Assembly (NCBI GenBank): GCA_016787755.1
Contig: JAEUUA010000025.1
Coordinates: forward strand, 427,660-491,659
Origin: Cyclobacteriaceae bacterium
GTDB lineage: Bacteria > Bacteroidota > Bacteroidia > Cytophagales > Cyclobacteriaceae
DNA length: 64,000 nucleotides
Direction: 5' to 3'
The translations under genes and the position numbers were made by a program. This document shows, piece after piece, positions 1 to 7,042 of this stretch (position 1 is the stretch's first letter; each line of letters opens with the position of its first letter). The notes beneath the pieces were generated by a model. That model was not told the DNA's origin, made no database searches, and saw only the letters and a program-made list of their open reading frames with translations.

Positions 1-1
1 T

Positions 2-100
2 TGCGGCCTTCCATTTACGTGGCGCAAAAAGTGGAAAAAAGTTTGGGCAGATGTAAAATATTGTAGCGATAGATGCCGCACAAATAAATCGAAAATATGA
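2..100 (+). CDS. DUF2256 mini-protein, C-terminal part (5' end outside window)
   Basis: Reading from base 2 gives 32 residues and a stop: C-G-L-P-F-T-W-R-K-K-W-K-K-V-W, then D-V-K-Y-C-S-D-R-C-R. This is the hallmark of the short Cys-rich DUF2256 family, usually about 50 residues, with paired cysteines that suggest a zinc ribbon. The N-terminal part, with a further Cys expected just upstream, lies before the window. Its stop overlaps the start of the cryptochrome gene as ATGA, so the two are probably translationally coupled. DUF2256 proteins are known genomic neighbours of this cryptochrome family, but their function is not established. Confidence 0.85.
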   Translation, partial: CGLPFTWRKKWKKVWADVKYCSDRCRTNKSKI

Positions 101-1587
101 GTAGCGTTACACTCGTTTTTCCACATCAACTTTTTGAAATCCATCCCGCTCTTGAAAAAGAGAGACCTATTTATTTGATTGAAGAGTTTCTCTTCTTCAA
201 TCAATTTAATTTTCATAAACAAAAACTGGCATTTCATCGCGCCAGCATGAAAGCGTACGAAAGCTATTTACACAGCAATGGCTATCAGGTACTATACATC
301 GAATCAAAAGATAAAATAGCAGACGTTAGAAATCTTTTACCGCACCTCAAAAGTGAGGATATATCAGAAATTCATTACTGCGATGTAACTGATTTTTTGT
401 TGGAAAAAAGAATTTTGCGACTTGCAAATGAGTTAGTGCTTAAAATTATAAAGCATAATTCATCGCTTTTCATCTTAACACGTGATCAAATCGGAGACTA
501 TTTTTCCAATAAGAAACGTTTTTCCCAAACAGAATTTTACACTCGGCAACGCAAGCACTTCAATATATTAGTTGATGCTGAGTTACAACCAGAAGGTGGG
601 AAATGGACGTTTGACACAGAGAATCGATTGAAATATCCCAAAGGCAAAAAACCACCAACTGTAGAATTTCCAAAGGCCAGTATCTCCTGGACTGAAGCTA
701 CAACTTATGTTGAGAAGAATTTTCCTTCGAACTATGGTGCGGTCAATAACATATTTATTTACCCAACTACCTTTGAAGAAAGTCGTGAATGGCTAGAACA
801 ATTTTTACAACATCGTTTTTGTGAATTTGGGAACTACGAAGATGCTTTGGTGGGTAATGAGAGTATATTGCATCACAGTGTTCTGAGCCCTCTACTTAAT
901 TCTGGATTGTTGACACCAAAGGAGATTATCGATGCTGCCATATCATTTACAAAGGATCATAAAATCCCAATTAACTCTTGCGAAGGTTTTATTCGACAGG
1001 TTTTAGGCTGGCGTGAATTTATCAGAGGAGTATATGAAATAAAGGGCACGCAAGAACGCACCATCAACTACTGGAATTTTAAACGAAAAATTCCAAAATC
1101 ATTTTGGGAAGGGAATACGGGTATAGATCCAATAGATAGCACCATCAAAAAAGTATTGGCAACAGGCTATTGCCACCACATTGAGCGATTGATGGTACTT
1201 GGCAACTTCATGTTGCTCTGCGAATTTGATCCCGATGAAGTCTATCGTTGGTTTATGGAATTGTTCGTAGATTCCTATGATTGGGTAATGGTACCGAATG
1301 TTTATGGAATGAGTCAATTTGCTGATGGTGGGCTAATGGCAACCAAGCCCTACATCAGCGGGAGCAATTACCTGATGAAAATGAGCGACTACAAAAAAGG
1401 AGATTGGCAAACTACATGGGACGGTTTGTTCTGGCGCTTCATGCATACACACCGGGATTTCTTTTTGAAGAACCCACGGTTAGGAATGTTGATAAAAACA
1501 TTTGACAAGATGCCCAAAGTAAAACAAGAAAAGCATCTCAAGACAGCAGCTACCTATTTAAACACATTAGACATATATAAAGAATAG
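97..1587 (+). CDS. Cryptochrome/photolyase of the DPRP (FeS-BCP/CryPro) family, cluster ligands missing
   Basis: A 496-residue flavoprotein of the deoxyribodipyrimidine photolyase-related family, whose characterised members repair (6-4) photoproducts or act as photoreceptors. The N-terminal antenna domain begins S-S-V-T-L-V-F-P-H-Q-L. The helical FAD domain carries FIRQVLGWREFIRG, the HHIERLMVLGNF helix (from about residue 360) and NVYGMSQFADGG. Classic members place three of their four [4Fe-4S] cysteines just after the KMSDY motif and one before the HH helix. Here residues 428-448 read KMSDYKKGDW...WDGLFWRF with no Cys, and no Cys follows to the C-terminus. The stretch before the HH motif has only C359, next to the histidines. 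The protein is therefore predicted to lack the cluster. The start overlaps the DUF2256 stop, and DUF2805 and SDR genes follow. Whether it is a repair enzyme or a receptor cannot be told from sequence. Confidence 0.93.
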   Translation: MSSVTLVFPHQLFEIHPALEKERPIYLIEEFLFFNQFNFHKQKLAFHRASMKAYESYLHSNGYQVLYIESKDKIADVRNLLPHLKSEDISEIHYCDVTDFLLEKRILRLANELVLKIIKHNSSLFILTRDQIGDYFSNKKRFSQTEFYTRQRKHFNILVDAELQPEGGKWTFDTENRLKYPKGKKPPTVEFPKASISWTEATTYVEKNFPSNYGAVNNIFIYPTTFEESREWLEQFLQHRFCEFGNYEDALVGNESILHHSVLSPLLNSGLLTPKEIIDAAISFTKDHKIPINSCEGFIRQVLGWREFIRGVYEIKGTQERTINYWNFKRKIPKSFWEGNTGIDPIDSTIKKVLATGYCHHIERLMVLGNFMLLCEFDPDEVYRWFMELFVDSYDWVMVPNVYGMSQFADGGLMATKPYISGSNYLMKMSDYKKGDWQTTWDGLFWRFMHTHRDFFLKNPRLGMLIKTFDKMPKVKQEKHLKTAATYLNTLDIYKE

Positions 1588-1638
1588 TGTAGGAGGTGTT
1601 TCACTTCATTTAAGGTAGGAGCATTTAAGTTTACATGC

Positions 1639-1929
1639 ATGAAATCAAAGCAAAAAAAAATACATACTGAGCAAGAAGTTAACCGCATCATTGAAATGGC
1701 ATGGGAAGACCGGACTCCTTTTGAGGCCATTGAGACCCAATTTGGTTTATTGGAGAAAGAAGTAATTACATTGATGCGCAAGCAATTAAAAGAAAGCAGT
1801 TTTAGAATGTGGCGAAGGCGAACCAATGGACGCACTACCAAGCATCAAGAAATAAGTGGATTAATAAAAAGCAGGTTTAAATGTACCCGTCAAAAATCTA
1901 TAGCTTCTAATAAAATCAGTAAACGATGA
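1639..1929 (+). CDS. DUF2805 / TIGR03643 family protein
   Basis: A 96-residue basic protein. Its first 70 residues match the DUF2805 (TIGR03643) pattern: an N-terminal helix EVNRIIEMAWEDRTPFEAIE, then a helix-turn-helix-like segment FGLLEKEVITLMRKQL, then FRMWRRRTNGRTTKH. The family is small, conserved in Bacteroidota and Proteobacteria, and has no established function. The helical and Arg-rich make-up suggests nucleic-acid binding, which is inference. It lies 51 bases downstream of the cryptochrome on the same strand and 57 bases before the SDR gene, so it probably belongs to the same transcription unit. The last 25 residues are Lys/Ser-rich and likely disordered. Confidence 0.85.
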   Translation: MKSKQKKIHTEQEVNRIIEMAWEDRTPFEAIETQFGLLEKEVITLMRKQLKESSFRMWRRRTNGRTTKHQEISGLIKSRFKCTRQKSIASNKISKR

Positions 1930-1986
1930 GCGATCTGCATTTTCGAATTTGAATAAAACTGAACTAAAAATAAAATCCCGGTAACA

Positions 1987-3438
1987 ATGAAAATACTCCT
2001 TACAGGATCCACTGGATACATTGGAAGACGCCTGCTCCCGGGCATACTGTTAGAGGGCCACCATGTTACATGTCTGGTTCGTGACAGCCGTAGATTTGAT
2101 TGGGATGACTTTAATGAAGCCCATCAAAAACAATTATCGATAATTGAAGGAGATCTTACTGATGATAACACGCTCCAATCCATTTCCGCAGATTTTGATG
2201 TTGCCTATTACCTTGTGCACTCAATGACTTCATCCCAGGATGATTTCACTTCTATTGAAGCTGCCTCGGCTAAAAACTTTGTTACACTAGTAAATCGAAG
2301 CCATGCAAAGCAGATTATTTACCTGAGTGGAATTGTTAACGATCGTGATCTTTCTGATCATTTGCTTTCGCGAAAAAATGTAGAAGATATTCTAAAAACC
2401 TCTATCGTGCCCGTTACTGTGTTACGGGCTGCTATTATCATTGGTTCGGGAAGTGCTTCCTTTGAGATCATTCGTGACCTCGTTGAAAAACTTCCGGTGA
2501 TGATTGCGCCTCGCTGGTTGAAAACAAGATGTCAACCGATAGGTATTAGGAATGTGCTGGAGTACCTGCAAGGGGTGATGTTAAAACCAGAAGCTTACAA
2601 CCAATCTTACGATATAGGGGGTGCCGATATACTTAATTATAAAGAAATGTTGCTTGGCTACGCTAAGGTGCGTGGATTAAAACGATGGATTATTACAGTG
2701 CCTGTCCTTTCACCAAAGCTTTCCTCGTTGTGGCTCTACTTTGTTACCTCTACTTCCTATACCCTCGCGCGCACCCTGGTTGATAGCATGAAGAATGAAG
2801 TAATTTGCCAAAACACAACCATTCAGCAACTAGTACCCATAAAAATATTTCACTATCGAGAAGCTTTGCAATTAGCGTTTGACAAAATCAGCAAGAAGGA
2901 CATTATCTCCAGTTGGAAAGATTCAATTTCACTCAATTCGATTCAGCGCGATTTTTTAAATAACACCTTGGTGCCTGAGCATGGTGTGTTTGTTGACAGA
3001 CGAATCGTTGAATTTGAAGAGAGCTGTGAATTCGTAATGAATAATCTTTGGCAAATTGGCGGTGAGCGTGGCTGGTATTTTGGAAACTGGCTGTGGCGAA
3101 TACGCGGAGTGATGGATAAAATGGTAGGGGGAGTAGGTTTGCGAAGAGGCCGGAGAAGCGAGATTGATTTAAAATCGGGTGATGCACTTGATTTTTGGCG
3201 AGTGCTAATTGCCGACAAAGAAAATGCCAGACTCCTGCTTTACGCAGAAATGAAATTACCGGGTGAGGCGTGGCTCGAATTTAGGATCAAATCAAATAAG
3301 GGTAAAAACTTTTTGGAGCAAACTGCAACATTTCAACCACTTGGATTATGGGGCCGGATGTATTGGTATTTGGTGCTCCCATTTCACAGTTTAATATTTC
3401 CAAGGATGGCCAAAGGTGTTGCCACGTTTAAGAATTAA
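1987..3438 (+). CDS. NAD(P)-binding SDR protein with C-terminal DUF2867 domain
   Basis: 483 residues. The N-terminal Rossmann fold of the atypical/extended SDR type begins MKILLTGSTGYIGRRLLPG, with the TGxxGxxG nucleotide motif at residues 6-13 and YLVHSM / IYLSGIV strands further in. The C-terminal third, about residues 310-480, matches DUF2867: the WQIGGERGWYFGNWLWRIRG segment, later LPGEAWLEFRIK and a final WGRMYWYLVLPFHSLIFPRM helix. The substrate is unknown; DUF2867 is often suggested to bind a hydrophobic ligand. This family repeatedly sits beside DPRP cryptochromes, so a role in the same light or photo-oxidative response is a reasonable inference. No stem-loop terminator is evident downstream. 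Confidence 0.88.
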   Translation: MKILLTGSTGYIGRRLLPGILLEGHHVTCLVRDSRRFDWDDFNEAHQKQLSIIEGDLTDDNTLQSISADFDVAYYLVHSMTSSQDDFTSIEAASAKNFVTLVNRSHAKQIIYLSGIVNDRDLSDHLLSRKNVEDILKTSIVPVTVLRAAIIIGSGSASFEIIRDLVEKLPVMIAPRWLKTRCQPIGIRNVLEYLQGVMLKPEAYNQSYDIGGADILNYKEMLLGYAKVRGLKRWIITVPVLSPKLSSLWLYFVTSTSYTLARTLVDSMKNEVICQNTTIQQLVPIKIFHYREALQLAFDKISKKDIISSWKDSISLNSIQRDFLNNTLVPEHGVFVDRRIVEFEESCEFVMNNLWQIGGERGWYFGNWLWRIRGVMDKMVGGVGLRRGRRSEIDLKSGDALDFWRVLIADKENARLLLYAEMKLPGEAWLEFRIKSNKGKNFLEQTATFQPLGLWGRMYWYLVLPFHSLIFPRMAKGVATFKN

Positions 3439-3560
3439 TCCCAAACAAATTTCCAACTGCCATCCACCTGTCGTTTCCATACGGCTTGGAAAATACCTTG
3501 TTTCGATTGAGTAATCCCTAACGAATCGGTATTGGTATAATAGTCTTTAGCCAAGAATAC
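3439..3560 (-). pseudogene. C-terminal remnant of a SnoaL/DUF4440-like protein
   Basis: The minus strand from about 3557 to 3439 is open and reads V-F-L-A-K-D-Y-Y-T-N-T-D, later G-I-F-Q-A-V-W-K-R-Q and V-D-G-S-W-K-F-V-W-D before a stop abutting the SDR stop. The ending W-K-R-Q-x-D-G-S-W-K resembles the last strands of NTF2-like DUF4440 proteins. No start codon or upstream body is present: the open frame is preceded by a stop and an inverted repeat. I read it as a gene tail left by deletion. It is too short for a firm family call. Confidence 0.5.
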
Positions 3561-3561
3561 C

Positions 3562-3645
3562 TAGTCCTTAGTCTAAAGTATTGAAATAGAGTTAACTCGG
3601 AAGATTTTACTAATTTATTTCTCAATACTAAAGACTAACGACTCA
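3562..3645. repeat. Imperfect inverted repeat, arms of about 23 bases
   Basis: The left arm (3562-3584) contains TAGTCCTTAGTCTAAAGTAT and the right arm (3622-3645) contains TCAATACTAAAGACTAACGA. They are reverse complements apart from about three mismatches and are separated by some 37 AT-rich bases. The element sits between the DUF4440 remnant and the stop of the minus-strand BNR gene. It could be a small non-autonomous mobile element or a long-loop stem acting as a transcription boundary. No target-site duplication is obvious. Confidence 0.6.
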
Positions 3646-3653
3646 ACACTATC

Positions 3654-6600
3654 TTATTCTTTCCAGATAGCTCCAATGCCCACGCTCCATAACTCCTTAT
3701 TAAATGCAGGTAGGTCCCTATCTATAAATTCCTGAGCACGATTCTTTAAAGGAGTCCATTGGGTATGTAATTCTGCAAGGCGATCACGCGTGGGTTTAGT
3801 CACACGCGGAATATCACTTTCGGTATGGTTTAGCATGAACAGATAGTTTGCGGTAAACTTATTAGGGAAATTTTCCACATCGTCATAGGCTTTTGATTTA
3901 CGCTGCACCATGTCCTCATCCCATTGTTTCATGCGTTGTACCAAAGCTTGACCATCTTTTTTAAGAACTGCAAACTTGCTATCGGCAGGTAATGAAGCTA
4001 ATAAACTTTCAAGTTGTGTGCGCTTATCATACAGAGAATTAATAAGGTTATGCATGGTAGTCACTTCCTCTTCCATGGTCGTCATCAAATCGCTATACTC
4101 TTTATACGTTTTTGCATCAGTTGGATAAAGAGGATTTGGCATCAACTCTAATTCAGAAGTCGCAGTCTTGTCACCAGCAGTTAAGGTGATGGAATATTTA
4201 CCGGGTGATGCTTTATGCCCACGATAGCTGCTTTCTATATACACATACGGTAAGCCCGGCATGGTTGGATACCGCAGGTTCCAGACAAAACGATTCAGTC
4301 CTTTTGATTTGGATAAAACAGGATCAGCAGGGGGCGCTCCATCATACTGCAGTCGGGTTGTATCCTTCATAGAAGTAAATGACCGTACCAACTTACCTTG
4401 TGCATCTTTAATATCGATTGTGACGTTTTCTTTGGTTTTTAAGTCTGGCAACTCATAATATATTATTGCACCTGTTGATGGGTTTACTCCCCGAAATGGG
4501 TTTATGCCAGTAGGCGAAGCGCCATCCATTTCACTATAGCCATTAACAAGAATCTGACTTTGAGGTTGATAAAGTTTTAAGCCAGCTTCTGTGTTATATT
4601 GACGAATCAGAGCTAAGTCATCTAATACCCAAAAAGAGCGACCCGAAGTTGCAGCGATCAAATTATTTTGATGAACGCGTAAATCAGTAATGGGTGTAAT
4701 TGGCAAATTCAATTGAAATGGTGACCAGTCTTTACCTCCATTCCAGGAAATAAAAATTCCGAGCTCAGTACCTGCGAACAATAAGTCTTTTCGCTTATCA
4801 TCTTCTCTTACAACTCGCGTAAACGCATTGTTTGGAATACCCGTAATAATTTTAGTCCAGGTCTTACCATAATCAGTCGTTTTATAAAGACCTGGGGTGT
4901 GATCATTAAACTTATACCGGGTGGTGGCTATGTATGCGGTTGCGGGATCGAATGGTGATACATCAATGGCATTGATCAAACATTCCTGCAACCCTGCCGG
5001 AGTAACATTCTGCCAGCTTTTACCATTGTCTCTGGTAAGATGGACATACCCGTCATCACTTCCTGTCCAGATCACACCTTTCTCATGAGGGGATTCAATT
5101 ACATACGCAAGGGTTCCATAATTTTCAGCACCTACTGCTTCATTTGTATAGGGACCACCGCCTTTACCTTGCTTTGATTTTTCATTTCGGGTTAAGTCAG
5201 GTGAAACCTCGATCCACGTTTGGCCCATGTCCGTAGTCTTCAGCAAAAGTTGAGCACCATGATAATACGTATTAGGTTCGTGCTTCGACCAGATGATGGG
5301 CGCATTCCAGTTATACCGATACTTAATGTCCTTCGCATCCATACCTAAATATTGAATAGGTGCAGGCATAATGTTGGTGCCTGCTTGCGCCTTTGTATCC
5401 AGTACTTCTATAGTTCCCTGATAACTTCCTCCCATTACATAACGCGGATCATCCGGGTTAAAAGCAAGAAAGGCACTCTCACCACCGGCAGATGAAGTCC
5501 AACTGTTTGCAGTGATACCCCCACTGCCCAACTCACGACTTGAAATAACCACGGAGGTATTGTCTTGCTGTCCTGCATAAATACGGTAAGGAAAACTATT
5601 ATCGACATTGATACGATAAAATTGAGCAGTAGGCATATTACTTTGCGTAGACCAGGTGTCGGCATAGTTAAAACTTACCGCTGCTCCTCCATCATTGGCT
5701 ATCACCATATTCTTTGAGTTAAGTGGATTGATCCATAGATCGTGATAATCACCATGTGTGCCACTAAGATTTTCCCAGGTCTTTCCACCATCTTCCGAAC
5801 GTAGGGCCGGAGCGCTCAACACATAGATCGTATTTTCATTATTGGGATCCGTGAACAACTCAATATAATACCACGCGCGTTGCACCAATCGGTGATCATT
5901 GGTAACCCGTGACCATTTTTTGCCCGCATTGTTTGATACAAACAAGCCTCCAAGTTCTTTATCTGAATCACTCTCAATTAGTGCATAGACTTTATCCGAA
6001 TTCGATCGGCACACCGCAATCGCCATCTTGCCTAATTCTTTCGGCAACCCATCTTGAATTTTATCCCACGTAGTTCCCCCATCGGTCGATTTATACATGC
6101 CATTACCCTCACCCCCTGTTATCACCTTCCAGGGCAGGCGACCATACTCACTCATGGCTGCATAAAGTACCAATGGATTATTCATATCCATTGACAATTC
6201 CACACAACCTGTTTTGTCGTTTACATATAATACCTTCGTCCATGTTGTTCCTCCATCAGTCGATCTAAAAACGCCACGGTCTTTTGAATTGCTATATAGT
6301 GCACCTTGCGCAGCAACAAATACGATGTCAGGATTTTTTGGATGAATGGCGATGCGACCAATATGTTGCGTTAAATCCAATCCCATTTTTTTCCATGTTT
6401 TTCCGGCATCGGTCGACTTATAAACACCGTCACCATGATGCGTCATAACACCTCGCACCGCATGCTCACCCATCCCCACATAAATAATATTGGGTGAACT
6501 TTCTGATACAGCAATAGCGCCCACGGAACCGGTCTTAAAAAATCCATCCGAAATATTATTCCACGAAACCCCGGCATCATTTGTTTTCCAAAGTCCGCCC

Positions 6601-6833
6601 CCTGTCGTACCCATATAATAGGTATAAGGATCGCCCACCACCCCAGAAGCTGTTACAGACCGGCCACCTCGAAAGGGGCCGATGCTGCGCCACTTTACAG
6701 GCTTGAAATAATCTTCAAGGTTATTGGTAGCTTCCTTCGCAGCAGTTTGGGGGGTTGAAATACTTTTCTTTTGTGAATTGGAAACTCCAACTACAGCGAG
6801 ATTTAGCAGGAGAATTAGAAGGACTTTATTCAT
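3654..6833 (-). CDS. Secreted VPS10/BNR (Asp-box) repeat protein, sortilin-like
   Basis: 1,059 residues with an N-terminal signal peptide (MNKVLLILLLNLAVVG). The region from about residue 45 to 720 is a multi-bladed beta-propeller marked by at least ten Asp-box motifs, for example STDAGKTWKKM, STDGGTTWTKV, SEDGGKTWENL and TTDYGKTWTKI. The last 330 residues contain an Ig-like segment and a helical, charged tail. These proteins are often annotated as glycosyl hydrolases or sortilin-like, but no catalytic residues can be assigned, so the enzymatic label is doubtful. The function is probably binding or processing of an extracellular ligand. A paralogue of similar size lies at 14.4-17.5 kb in the same minus-strand block. 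Confidence 0.9.
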   Translation of the reverse strand: MNKVLLILLLNLAVVGVSNSQKKSISTPQTAAKEATNNLEDYFKPVKWRSIGPFRGGRSVTASGVVGDPYTYYMGTTGGGLWKTNDAGVSWNNISDGFFKTGSVGAIAVSESSPNIIYVGMGEHAVRGVMTHHGDGVYKSTDAGKTWKKMGLDLTQHIGRIAIHPKNPDIVFVAAQGALYSNSKDRGVFRSTDGGTTWTKVLYVNDKTGCVELSMDMNNPLVLYAAMSEYGRLPWKVITGGEGNGMYKSTDGGTTWDKIQDGLPKELGKMAIAVCRSNSDKVYALIESDSDKELGGLFVSNNAGKKWSRVTNDHRLVQRAWYYIELFTDPNNENTIYVLSAPALRSEDGGKTWENLSGTHGDYHDLWINPLNSKNMVIANDGGAAVSFNYADTWSTQSNMPTAQFYRINVDNSFPYRIYAGQQDNTSVVISSRELGSGGITANSWTSSAGGESAFLAFNPDDPRYVMGGSYQGTIEVLDTKAQAGTNIMPAPIQYLGMDAKDIKYRYNWNAPIIWSKHEPNTYYHGAQLLLKTTDMGQTWIEVSPDLTRNEKSKQGKGGGPYTNEAVGAENYGTLAYVIESPHEKGVIWTGSDDGYVHLTRDNGKSWQNVTPAGLQECLINAIDVSPFDPATAYIATTRYKFNDHTPGLYKTTDYGKTWTKIITGIPNNAFTRVVREDDKRKDLLFAGTELGIFISWNGGKDWSPFQLNLPITPITDLRVHQNNLIAATSGRSFWVLDDLALIRQYNTEAGLKLYQPQSQILVNGYSEMDGASPTGINPFRGVNPSTGAIIYYELPDLKTKENVTIDIKDAQGKLVRSFTSMKDTTRLQYDGAPPADPVLSKSKGLNRFVWNLRYPTMPGLPYVYIESSYRGHKASPGKYSITLTAGDKTATSELELMPNPLYPTDAKTYKEYSDLMTTMEEEVTTMHNLINSLYDKRTQLESLLASLPADSKFAVLKKDGQALVQRMKQWDEDMVQRKSKAYDDVENFPNKFTANYLFMLNHTESDIPRVTKPTRDRLAELHTQWTPLKNRAQEFIDRDLPAFNKELWSVGIGAIWKE

Positions 6834-7042
6834 AGATGTATGGTTGAATGTTCACCACAATAATACTTTTTATTTGCTCCTTTAGCAGGGAAATTTTATG
6901 AATGGAGCCTATTACAATACCCTATTTATAGGGACCTGCAATGCCCAGCACGTGCTATCTTCCCTATTCATCTTCAACCAGATGAAGATGTGCCCCTTGA
7001 AAGAAGATTTTAAGTTTTATTCTCGATGATCAAACTGATGGA

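Noticed and set aside
1554..1841. 95-residue minus-strand frame opposite DUF2805
   Set aside because: Antisense shadow of a well-supported gene, without family features.
6834..7042. CCCTAT...ATAGGG hairpin near 6921 as a terminator
   Set aside because: The six-base stem has a two-base loop and no T-run on either strand, so it is not convincing.
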